NCBI RefSeq assembly: GCF_002355275.1
Contig: NZ_CP023449.1
Span: 3,512,001 to 3,576,000, forward strand
Source of the DNA: Rhizorhabdus dicambivorans
GTDB taxonomy: Bacteria; Pseudomonadota; Alphaproteobacteria; Sphingomonadales; Sphingomonadaceae
Length of the DNA: 64,000 nucleotides
Direction: 5' to 3'
The notes below the pieces were generated by a model. That model searched no databases. It saw only the letters and a list, made by a program, of their open reading frames with translations, and was not told the DNA's origin. Shown here piece after piece: positions 21,205 to 28,370 of the stretch (position 1 is its first letter; each line of letters opens with the position of its first letter). Position numbers and translations under genes: made by a program.

Positions 21205-21345
21205 TGATGTTGAAGCTCGTCTGCTCGCGGCGCTGAGCCGTTACGACGATTTCGTCAGGCGCTTGAGCGAGGCTGCGCCGGCGAACAGAATTGAAGGAAC
21301 AACAATCGCAAAGCCCGCCAAAGCCGACAGCGCCTTTCGGGGCCA
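21205..21345 (-). pseudogene. remnant of the 5-prime end of a TonB-dependent receptor gene
   Basis: In one minus-strand frame there is a signal-peptide-like stretch (KALSALAGFAIVVPSILFAGAAS). One frame over it continues as LAQAPDEIVVTAQRREQTSF, a TonB box and plug start like those of intact receptors in this window. After that the similarity stops. It is a truncated, frameshifted receptor gene. The whole 20970-21373 gap holds only this and the tandem operators; I see no other gene in it. Confidence 0.6.
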
Positions 21346-21373
21346 GCCACAGTTGGAGCTGGCCTCATAAGAC

Positions 21374-21841
21374 TCATGAATCATTCAGGAATCTGGCGCT
21401 TACGCCCTTCTCCTCGCAATATTGCAAATACCTGTTTATAACTGCAGGACCGTCCACCACGCCGATAACCTGCAACGTTTCCGGATCGACGAACTCGGCC
21501 ACCAGATCGCCGAAGAAAACCACCTCGGTTTCCTCAGGGCCGTTAAGGAACTGATGGACCACTCCAGGTGTCTCGAAAATGTAGGTGCCCGGTCTATAAA
21601 GATATTGATGGTCATGCCCCCAGGCGCCTCTCAACGTGAAGCCGCCAGTTCCTTTATTGATGGGATGCTTATGAAGCCCTGAGACACATCCAGGCTGGGC
21701 GCGAAGCTGCGTAACGTAAAAGTCATCTTTTACCCGCGCATGGAGGATGCGGATCTCCATGCCGGGAGCCGCAGGAATGTAAGGAATCTCCTCACTGTGG
21801 ACATGGAGCGTTTTCTCCAGCTCCTTCATCATATCCAGCAC
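21374..21841 (-). CDS. cupin, 2,4'-dihydroxyacetophenone dioxygenase-like
   Basis: 155-residue cupin: GLHKHPINKGTGGFTLRG (motif 1), YRPGTYIFETPGVVHQFLNG (motif 2), then a conserved tail INRYLQYCEEKGVSARFL. The YxPGTY.(Y/F)E.PG..H and YCEE.G patterns match my recollection of the 2,4'-dihydroxyacetophenone dioxygenase family of non-heme iron cupins, which cleave a C-C bond next to a carbonyl. The start is GTG with AGGAGGAAAAGATC upstream; the ATG codons three and four codons later are alternatives. It lies 41 bases after a TetR gene and is probably co-transcribed with it. Confidence 0.75.
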   Translation of the reverse strand: MLDMMKELEKTLHVHSEEIPYIPAAPGMEIRILHARVKDDFYVTQLRAQPGCVSGLHKHPINKGTGGFTLRGAWGHDHQYLYRPGTYIFETPGVVHQFLNGPEETEVVFFGDLVAEFVDPETLQVIGVVDGPAVINRYLQYCEEKGVSARFLNDS

Positions 21842-21882
21842 GATCTTTTCCTCCTCCTGGCTTTATGGGAGATGCGGCTCTG

Positions 21883-22506
21883 TTACTTTGATTGAACCAT
21901 CAACGCGGCGTGCATCATATTGAGTGCATCAACGAAAATCTCTTCTGCTTCGCCGAGGCCGCAGCGGAGATGGTCAATGAGGTGAAGCGCCGAATAGATC
22001 ATATCGCTAACGATAAACAATCTATCGATCTTCGCCTGGCCGCTGCGCGTCGGGAGCGCCTTTCGCAGAAGCTCTCCGATCTCGGACGAAACAGGATAAT
22101 CCTGCGCCAAGTTGAGACGAATATCTGCTCGATCGGCGCGCAAAAGGCTGGCTAGAAACGCTGCGTAGGAGCGCTCTCCTGCATCATTGGTTTGTTCGAG
22201 AAGCGGGCGATTAAGGCAGTCGAGCAAGTCCATGAGACCCACAGATCCTCGCTTTTGTGCCATTTCAAATAGTTCAGCACGACGTCGCTCGATCGCCGGC
22301 CCACGATATCTTATAATCTCCTCGACGAGGGCGTCCTTGGTGCCAAAATAATAGGTAACGATATTCGTATTGCTTGATCCGATCGTCGCACCGATTTGTC
22401 GAGTGCCCACGCTTTCTATTCCGAACCTGCCGAAAAGTGCCTCAGCCGTTTCGAGCAGCGCAACCCGCGTGGCCTCCCCTTGCAGGTTTGACCGCCGACG
22501 GCTCAT
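21883..22506 (-). CDS. TetR/AcrR family transcriptional regulator
   Basis: N-terminal helix-turn-helix domain (TRVALLETAEALFGRFGIES, TRQIGATIGSSNTNIVTYYFGTKDALVEEI), then an all-helical ligand domain. The YYFGTK ending of the HTH helix is the TetR signature. I prefer the ATG at 22506 (MSRRRSNLQG), as the longer frame to 22560 adds a Gly/Arg-rich leader unlike the family. Probably controls the adjacent cupin and perhaps the tandem operators at 20989-21030. Confidence 0.85.
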   Translation of the reverse strand: MSRRRSNLQGEATRVALLETAEALFGRFGIESVGTRQIGATIGSSNTNIVTYYFGTKDALVEEIIRYRGPAIERRRAELFEMAQKRGSVGLMDLLDCLNRPLLEQTNDAGERSYAAFLASLLRADRADIRLNLAQDYPVSSEIGELLRKALPTRSGQAKIDRLFIVSDMIYSALHLIDHLRCGLGEAEEIFVDALNMMHAALMVQSK

Positions 22507-22611
22507 ATGAGCACGTCGCCCGCAAGAGCCCGATCCACGGCGCCACAGCCCACGAAACACTGAACTTCGTCACGACCGGACTTCGTAAAATATCGCATAT
22601 GTCCAATCATT

Positions 22612-22644
22612 TTGACAAATTAACGCACTCGCCTTAATTGTCAA
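22612..22644. promoter_or_regulatory. inverted repeat upstream of a TetR gene
   Basis: Arms TTGACAAATTAA (22612-22623) and TTAATTGTCAA (22634-22644) are reverse complements except for one extra A, separated by 10 bases. AT-rich and about 105 bases upstream of the TetR start at 22506. It could be that regulator's own operator or part of a promoter (it contains TTGACA). Confidence 0.4.
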
Positions 22645-22649
22645 GTCCG

Positions 22650-22890
22650 CTTTTGCGCTTGGCCATCATCGATCCAGAACCGGCTCACCGGCTTGGCCGA
22701 GCCCCATAAGTCGGCGTCGTTTATGGATACGGCAGCCGTTCATGATGAACTTGATGCGCTCAAGTTCGGTGATGTCGGTGAGGGGATCGTTGCTCGTTGC
22801 GAATATATCGGCGTAGCGTTCCAGCTGGAGGGAGCCGATATCTTCGGGAGCTCCAATCAGTTCAGCCGATGAACTTGTCCCTGCCCTGCT
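22650..22890 (-). pseudogene. mosaic relic of amidohydrolase, cupin and lactonase gene ends
   Basis: Minus-strand translation gives the end of an amidohydrolase (EDIGSLQLERYADIFATS, DITELERIKFIMNG), with about 33 of 46 residues matching the C-terminus of the intact enzyme at 19656-20969. It is followed by a short match to the cupin 5-prime end (AAGTCGGCGTCGT, near 22710). Then comes a 26-base exact match (22669-22694) to 18051-18076 inside the lactonase-like gene. The order is the same as in the intact unit, so this is what remains of a second copy after large deletions. Next to it (22650-22666) is what looks like a TetR gene start (MAKRKS). Confidence 0.7.
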
Positions 22891-22909
22891 GGCGAAGCAT
22901 TTTCCCGCC

Positions 22910-23566
22910 TTAGGACGACAAGGCAAATATCTGGGCCCATTCCTGGCTGAATTGAATCAGCGCCTCATCGGCCCCGCCCGTAGCGACCGGTTGGCTGAAC
23001 AGGGGCCCACTGCCCGCCCACTCGCGGCCGGCGCATAGTGCCACCATGGCGCCGACCATCATATGATAACGGTAAGCGATCCTGTCGGCTGGGATGCTCG
23101 GCGTCGATCGAGCGATTTCAGCGCAGAACCGGAGGTGGCTGTCGAGGAATTCCCCATGCATATATCTGGAGAAACCTTCATCCGGTTCGGCCATCGCTTC
23201 GCCGACAACCCGTAGGTAAATTTTGACGGTTTTCGCCAGCGGATGGTTTTCAAGCAGGAACGGCTCAGCGTAAATGCGGATCGTCTCGGCGGTCGGAATC
23301 AGGCCGCCGTGTCGCGCGAGCGATTTTTCCAGCGCCGCCAGACGCCAGGCGCAAATCTTCTGCGCGGCGGTGGACACCACCTCGCGAAGTAATGTCTCCT
23401 TGGGACCAAAATAATAGCCGAGCATGGCCGAATTCACATTGGCCGCGGTAGCGATCGCGCGAACGGACGACGGTCTCAGACCACGTTCTGCGCAATGCTT
23501 CTCGGCAGCCTTAAGTATCGCGGCCCGGGCCAGATCGCCCGCCTCAGGTTTCTTGCGCTTAGCCAT
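22910..23566 (-). CDS. TetR family transcriptional regulator
   Basis: 218 residues: HTH domain AILKAAEKHCAERGL, SSVRAIATAANVNSAMLGYYFGPKETLLREVV with the TetR YYFGPK pattern, then a helical ligand-binding domain with MVGAMVALCAGREWAG. ATG at 23566, with a GTG directly before it as alternative. It sits between two relics of the duplicated unit and may originally have controlled that copy. The intact unit has no regulator of its own, so either this or the 21883 gene may act on it. Confidence 0.85.
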   Translation of the reverse strand: MAKRKKPEAGDLARAAILKAAEKHCAERGLRPSSVRAIATAANVNSAMLGYYFGPKETLLREVVSTAAQKICAWRLAALEKSLARHGGLIPTAETIRIYAEPFLLENHPLAKTVKIYLRVVGEAMAEPDEGFSRYMHGEFLDSHLRFCAEIARSTPSIPADRIAYRYHMMVGAMVALCAGREWAGSGPLFSQPVATGGADEALIQFSQEWAQIFALSS

Positions 23567-23961
23567 CACACCTACTTGCAGAAAGCGCGGCGCTTCTCAA
23601 ACGGCTGTCCCGTCCGGCGCCGGAGGGCCTCTAAGCAGCCGAGCCCCCGCTCTGTCAAGGATTTGGGAAAGCCTGGGCGCGCTTACGACTCTTGTGCAGG
23701 TACTGCTCATGGCTCGCCGCGCAAGATCACCACTGCGGCCGCGGGATCTCCCGTACATTGAGCGCTGTGCGGCACATGTCGAGAAACCGGTCCACGCCGA
23801 GCACAAGCCCAATCCCCTCGGGCGGCGCCGCGACGATTCCCAGGATCAGCGCCACAACCGGCGGGGCTCGGGCCGGGACGCACGCGCCCCCGATTCACGC
23901 TAGGCTGTAGTGACATTTTAGGGATTTACGCCGACGAAGGTTTCTGATTCAACGCTGGCTT

Positions 23962-24372
23962 TTGGAGGCTGGTGTGGAAGGCGAGGTTCTTCGAGACGAT
24001 CAATGGGACCGTCTGCGAGAGTTCGTGCCGGGTGGTCGCAAGGGACGGAGAGGCCCACGCAGCGACGGCCGTCGCTTTCTAAATGCCCTTTTGTGGCTGG
24101 CGCGTTCAGGCGGTCGCTGGCGCGATCTTCCAGAGAGGTTCGGCCCCTACCAGACCGCCAAGCGGCGCTATTATCGTTGGGTCGAGCAGGGGGTGATCGA
24201 CCGGATATTCGAAGCCGTGTCGGATGATCCCGATATTGAATGGCTGGCAATCGATGCGACGGTGATCCGCGCTCAAGCCCAAGCGGCTGGGGCAAGGGTA
24301 AAAAGGGGGGCGCTCAAGCCCAGGCTCTTGGGCGATCCAGAGGCGGGTTTGGCACCAAAATCCACGCCGTAG
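23962..24372 (+). CDS. IS5-type transposase, first frame (OrfA)
   Basis: N-terminal transposase part of 136 codons: LRDDQWDRLREFVPG, DGRRFLNALLWLARSGGRWRDLPERFGPYQTAKRRYYRW, then WLAIDATVIRAQ with the first catalytic Asp of the DDE triad. Start is TTG 23962, with GTG 23974 as alternative. The frame leaves the family pattern after VKRG, where OrfB takes over one base back. An AAAAAGGGGGG run at 24301-24311 is a plausible slippery site for programmed -1 frameshifting. Confidence 0.8.
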   Translation: MEAGVEGEVLRDDQWDRLREFVPGGRKGRRGPRSDGRRFLNALLWLARSGGRWRDLPERFGPYQTAKRRYYRWVEQGVIDRIFEAVSDDPDIEWLAIDATVIRAQAQAAGARVKRGALKPRLLGDPEAGLAPKSTP

Positions 24373-24734
24373 TCGATGCCCTTGGCTTGCCGATCCGCTT
24401 CATCCTCGGCCCTGGACAGCAAAACGACATGGCACCGGCCTGCGATCTGATCCGAGGCATTCCAGCTGAAAGAGTGCTGGCGGATCGTGCCTACGACGCC
24501 GACAGCTTGCATGACCTCATCTACGAGCAAGGCGGCGAGCCGATCATTCCGCCTCGCCGCCATCGCAAATATCAGCACCACTATGATCGCATTGCCTACA
24601 AGCAGCGCTGGGGCATCGAGGGCTTCTTCGCAAAGCTCAAGCAGTGGCGGCGCATCGCCACACGCTACGACAAAATTGCCAGAAACTTCCTCGGCTTCGT
24701 TAAACTCGCCAGCATCATGCTGTGGCTCAAATGA
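24240..24734 (+). CDS. IS5-type transposase, second frame (OrfB)
   Basis: Carries the rest of the DDE domain: GGFGTKIHAVVDALGLPIRF, VLADRAYDAD with the second Asp, and YKQRWGIEGFFAKLKQWRRI with the catalytic Glu. It lacks its own family-like start; translation probably enters by -1 slippage from OrfA around 24301-24311. The region 24240-24300 is only frame overlap. Stop lies 18 bases before the IS end. Confidence 0.8.
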   Translation: MAGNRCDGDPRSSPSGWGKGKKGGAQAQALGRSRGGFGTKIHAVVDALGLPIRFILGPGQQNDMAPACDLIRGIPAERVLADRAYDADSLHDLIYEQGGEPIIPPRRHRKYQHHYDRIAYKQRWGIEGFFAKLKQWRRIATRYDKIARNFLGFVKLASIMLWLK

Positions 24735-25050
24735 TTAAATCGTCACCACAGCCTAGAACGTAAACCAGCAGAACCATGAACTGCTGGAAAAGTCCAAGCT
24801 CGACGCCGCAGAACTGTGCGAGAAAATTATGCTCACGCCTTCGAAGATCGCTGTCCCGTGCTGGTTGTGGATGTGAGCCGCTCCGCATGGCCACACTCGG
24901 TTTCCGATCGCGTTCTGCGAACACCAAGCGCCTTATTGCTTGTCTGAACGATACGATCCGAGGCGAACAATTCAACGCCACTTGCTGGCGAAATTCGGCC
25001 GTCCGGACGTTAAGCCATGGAGGTCGAAGGAGACCCCGTTCCATGTCACC

Positions 25051-25085
25051 GGCGGACACCCCGGCACTCCGCCAGAGTGTCCGCC
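25051..25085 (-). terminator. hairpin downstream of copB
   Basis: Perfect 9-bp stem GGCGGACAC/GTGTCCGCC with a 17-base loop, 20 bases beyond the copB stop. No U-tract, so an intrinsic terminator is only possible. Between 24891 and 25104 I see no gene, only this hairpin and degenerate sequence. Confidence 0.4.
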
Positions 25086-25104
25086 AGCGAACCATATCGT
25101 CCGA

Positions 25105-26148
25105 TCAGAACCAGGCGCGCAGACCGATGACGAAAGCCAGGCTATCGGCCTTCTCACCATCCGCCCGCCTGCTATCGGCAGTCTTGCCGAAGGCACGCTC
25201 ATATTCGAGCCCCAGATAGGGCGCGAATTCGGGTACGACCTCGTAGCGCAGCCGCAATCCCGCCTCGATCGTGGACAGCCCCGCACTGATGCCGACCGAC
25301 GGCACGTTCTGCGCCGACAGCTCGATCTCGGCACTCGGCTGAAGGATCAGCCGGTTGGTGATCCGCTGATCATATTCGGCCTCCAGCCGCGCGGTCAGGT
25401 CACCGCGGTCGGACAGGAAGGCTGCGACATCGACCTCGAACCAATAAGGCGCGAGGCCCTGAACCCCCATAGCCAGATGCGCCCGGTCGGGCCTGGGCCG
25501 GAAATCATAGCGCAGGCCGGTCTGCAGGTTGAACCAAGGGCCGATCGCCCGGCTCCACAAGGCCTGGACCTCGGCCGACTCGATCGCGCCACCGAAGCCG
25601 CCCTCGCCCTCCGTCTTGACCCAGAGGCGGTCGTAATCCCCGCCATACCAGCCTTCGCCTTCCCAGGCATATCCGTCACGGCCGTCCACCGAACGGTGTT
25701 CGAGCCGGTCGATCAACAGCTTGCTGCCGCGGAAGGCGCCATGTTCGGTGTAGACGGCCTTGCGAACCGGAGCCATCACATCCGCTCCCCATACCCCATC
25801 GGCGGCATATTCGGGACCGCTCGACGCCGCGGCAGACGGCCCGGCCGAAGGTGGCGCCGGCGGCGTGGGGACGGCGCCTGACGAAGATGGGGCGGTGGGT
25901 TCACAATGGCCCATCGCGGCATGTTCTGGCGGGCAGGACGGATCAACGGCGGGCCGCACCGGCGCGGCGGCTGCGGGCGCAGGCTTGCAATGGCCCATCG
26001 CCGCATGTTCGGGCGTACAACTCGGCGCGGCGTCCGACGCCGGCATCGCATGGCCCATATGGCCCGTGTGCCCCGTATGATCGGCATGCTGGGCAGCGGC
26101 AGGCGTGGCGGCGGCGAGCAGGCTCGCCGCGAAGAGGGTGCGGATCAT
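25105..26148 (-). CDS. copB: CopB, outer-membrane copper resistance protein
   Basis: 347-residue exported protein: signal MIRTLFAASLLAAATPAAAQ, a His/Met-rich linker (HADHTGHTGHMGHAM), two repeats of CxPEHAAMGHCxP at about 52-64 and 80-92, a Pro/Ala linker, then the CopB beta-barrel domain (KLLIDRLEHR, WEGEGWYGGDYDRLWVKTEGE, LQTGLRYDFRPRP, ending LRAWF). CopB proteins sit in the outer membrane and bind or sequester copper. The ATG at 26148 overlaps the copA TGA (ATGA), so the two are co-translated. The repeated Cys motif also occurs once in CopA. Confidence 0.92.
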   Translation of the reverse strand: MIRTLFAASLLAAATPAAAQHADHTGHTGHMGHAMPASDAAPSCTPEHAAMGHCKPAPAAAAPVRPAVDPSCPPEHAAMGHCEPTAPSSSGAVPTPPAPPSAGPSAAASSGPEYAADGVWGADVMAPVRKAVYTEHGAFRGSKLLIDRLEHRSVDGRDGYAWEGEGWYGGDYDRLWVKTEGEGGFGGAIESAEVQALWSRAIGPWFNLQTGLRYDFRPRPDRAHLAMGVQGLAPYWFEVDVAAFLSDRGDLTARLEAEYDQRITNRLILQPSAEIELSAQNVPSVGISAGLSTIEAGLRLRYEVVPEFAPYLGLEYERAFGKTADSRRADGEKADSLAFVIGLRAWF

Positions 26149-27902
26149 GCCGCGCCTCCATCGTCGAGCGGTCGCACCTTCACGACGTTCATCATCCCGG
26201 CGTGCATGTGATACAGCAGATGGCAGTGGAAGGCCCAATCGCCCGGTGCGTCAGCCGTCAGGTCGAAACTCGCCTTGCCCCCCGGCATCACGTTCACCGT
26301 ATGCTTGACCGGATGGCCGTGCGCCTGGCCGGTCACCAGTTCGAAGAAATGCCCATGGATGTGGATCGGATGGTTCATCATCGAATTGTTGATGAGGTTC
26401 ACCCGCACCCGTTCATTGCGCTCGAAGCGGATCGGCTCGGCACCTTCGTTCATCTTCCGGCCGTCGAGCGACCACATGAACCGCTCCATATTGCCGGTGA
26501 GGTGGATATCGACGCTTCGCGCGGGCGGACGCGTATCGTGAAATGGCACCAGCGGCGCCAGATCATGATAGGTCAGCACGCGATGCGGCTCTTTCTCGAG
26601 CCCGAGCGGCCGATCCCCGGTACGATCGACCGGCATCGGCGCGATCATATCGACGCCCACGCCGACATCGACGCTGGCCGGGACCGATGCCTTGTCGCGC
26701 ATGCTGTGCTGCATTGCCGCCGCGGGCTGGCCCGGCGTGCAGTGGCCCATGGCGGCATGTTCAGGTGCGCAGGTTCCGCCGCCGCCCATATCCATGCCGC
26801 CCATGCCCATGTCGCGCATCGACAAGGTCGGACGCGGGCGCAGCGCAGGCACCGGCGCGACCATCCCCAGCCGGGGAGCCAGCGTCGCCCGCGCCATCCC
26901 GGAGCGGTCGATCGTCTCGGCGATCAGCGCAAAGGCCTGGTCGGCAGTGGGCGTGACGATCACGTCATAGGTCTCGGCGACCGATATCTGGAACTCGTCG
27001 GTCTCGACCGGACGGACATGCTGCCCGTCGGCCTGGACGACCGTCATCGGCAAGCCGGGGATGCGGATGTTGAAGATCGTCATGGCCGACGCGTTGATGA
27101 AGCGCAGCCGCACGCGTTCGCCGGGCCGGAACAGCCCGGTCCAGTTCTCCGCCGGGCCATGGCCGTTGATCAGGAAGCTGTAGGTCGATCCGTTGACATC
27201 GGCGATATCGGCCGGATCCATCCGCATCCTGCCCCAGTTCGCCCGCTCGGCCGCGGTCATGGTACCGTCGAGCAGGGTTTGCTTCTGCCGGTTGAAATAG
27301 CCGCCCTTCTGCTTGAGCTTCACCATCACCTGATGCGGGTGCAGGAAGGTCCAGTCCGACAGGACGATCACATGCTCGCGATCATAAGGCGCCGGCTCGG
27401 CACCCGCCGGATCGATGACCAGCGGGCCATAATGGCCGATCTGCTCCTGCAGCCCCGAATGCGAATGATACCAATATGTACCCGACTGCTTGACGGGGAA
27501 CTCATAGGTAAAGGTCGTACCCGGCTTGATGCCCGGGAAGCTGATGCCCGGCACGCCGTCCATATGGAAAGGCAGGATCAGCCCGTGCCAGTGGATCGAT
27601 GTGTCCTCATCAAGGGCATTCTCGACATGCAACCGGACATTCTGTCCCTCGCGCAGACGGATCAGGGGCGCGGGCAGCACGCCATTGATCGTGATCGCAT
27701 GGCCGGCACGCCCGCCGACCTTGAACATGTCATGGGCGATCCGCAGCCGGATATCCTGTCCGGTGAGTGTGGGCAGCTCTGCGCGCAGGCCGTGCGATCC
27801 GCTATGCGCCCAGGCGGGAAATATCGACTGGACGCCGAGGCCCAGCAGCCCGGCGGCGCCGGCGCGCAGCACGCCGCGTCGCCTCATCGTCATATGGGTC
27901 AT
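26145..27902 (-). CDS. copA: CopA, periplasmic multicopper oxidase
   Basis: 585 residues. A Tat-type signal (MRRRGVLRAGAAGLLG) precedes three cupredoxin domains with copper ligands HWHG (near 97), WYHSHSG (near 138), HPIHIHGHFFEL and HCHLLYHMHAGMM (last 40 residues). A Met-rich insertion MGMGGMDMGG and one CAPEHAAMGHCTP copy lie in the central region. It oxidises Cu(I) and confers copper tolerance. I prefer ATG 27902, preceded by AGGATAG, over 27926. Co-translated with copB. Confidence 0.94.
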   Translation of the reverse strand: MTHMTMRRRGVLRAGAAGLLGLGVQSIFPAWAHSGSHGLRAELPTLTGQDIRLRIAHDMFKVGGRAGHAITINGVLPAPLIRLREGQNVRLHVENALDEDTSIHWHGLILPFHMDGVPGISFPGIKPGTTFTYEFPVKQSGTYWYHSHSGLQEQIGHYGPLVIDPAGAEPAPYDREHVIVLSDWTFLHPHQVMVKLKQKGGYFNRQKQTLLDGTMTAAERANWGRMRMDPADIADVNGSTYSFLINGHGPAENWTGLFRPGERVRLRFINASAMTIFNIRIPGLPMTVVQADGQHVRPVETDEFQISVAETYDVIVTPTADQAFALIAETIDRSGMARATLAPRLGMVAPVPALRPRPTLSMRDMGMGGMDMGGGGTCAPEHAAMGHCTPGQPAAAMQHSMRDKASVPASVDVGVGVDMIAPMPVDRTGDRPLGLEKEPHRVLTYHDLAPLVPFHDTRPPARSVDIHLTGNMERFMWSLDGRKMNEGAEPIRFERNERVRVNLINNSMMNHPIHIHGHFFELVTGQAHGHPVKHTVNVMPGGKASFDLTADAPGDWAFHCHLLYHMHAGMMNVVKVRPLDDGGAA

Positions 27903-28005
27903 GAATCTATCCTGTAATATCGGCACAGGCCGTTGGCGAGCGCCATCGGCTCACCCTTGTTCGATCATCGAGAACCGCGGAGCGGCCCAGTTCACGCCGA
28001 TCGAA

Positions 28006-28260
28006 TCAACGCGGAGGCGGCGTGTCGAAATCCAGGACGGTGCGTGGCAGCGAAGATATGCTTGCGGTGGGCGCCAGCGCCGGACGGGCGATGAAAGGAA
28101 CGGACAAGCAGGCGATATCCACTCGACCGCGGAACAATTGCCGGTGCAACGTGCGGATTTCGCGAGCTCGCGCTGCTCTGCCCCGCCTGGCGCGCCGTGA
28201 CAGGAAGTTGCTGCGGCGGGTTGATGCGCATAGGCCGGCATCATGACGATCGGCGCGGCG
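28006..28260 (-). pseudogene. disrupted small secreted Cys-rich protein upstream of copA
   Basis: One minus-strand frame reads VAAPIVMMPAYAHQPAAA, TSCHGAPGGAEQRELAKS and ARCTGNC, like the end of a signal peptide and a short Cys/His protein. In another frame the end is VPFIARPALAPTASISSL and a stop at 28006. One or more frameshifts separate them, and no good start is visible. Small Cys-rich exported proteins often precede copA in this group. The rest of 27903-28370 shows no other gene. Confidence 0.4.
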
Positions 28261-28370
28261 ACCAGCCCACACCCTGCTCGCGGTATTGGCAGGAAAGTGA
28301 GGCTTCCCGTGGGCAGAATGGCATCGCTCGGCGACCGTGCTGACCGGTCGGCGGCGTCGGATCTTCGAGA

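Larger units (their letters stand above)
23904..24752 (+). mobile_element. IS5-family insertion sequence (IS427-type), 849 bp
   Basis: Ends are inverted repeats: left GCTGTAGTGACATTTTA, right (reverse strand) GCTGTGGTGACGATTTA, with 14 of 17 bases matching. It is flanked by a 4-bp direct repeat CTAG (23900-23903 and 24753-24756), the target duplication typical of this IS5 subgroup. It contains two overlapping transposase frames. The inserted position is confirmed by comparison with the intact symporter gene, which lacks it. It appears complete. Confidence 0.9.
23690..24890 (-). pseudogene. truncated DAACS symporter gene split by an insertion sequence
   Basis: The left part (23690-23903) translates to PVVALILGIVAAPPEGIG, LVLGVDRFLDMCRTALNV and, one frame over, AAAVVILRGE. 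The right part (24753 to about 24890) gives FLAQFCGVELGLFQQFMVLLV. Both match the C-terminal third of the intact symporter at 11485-12867 at protein and DNA level, and the two join exactly across the inserted element. The N-terminal two thirds are absent, and frameshifts occur. A dead paralogue. Confidence 0.85.

Noticed and set aside
24727-25095. 122-codon minus-strand frame near the IS element
   Set aside because: Only its last third is natural, and that is the symporter relic; the rest is chance open frame.
25851-27917. 688-codon plus-strand open frame opposite copA
   Set aside because: Shadow of CopA; composition rich in Arg, His and Asp, no start site, no domain pattern.
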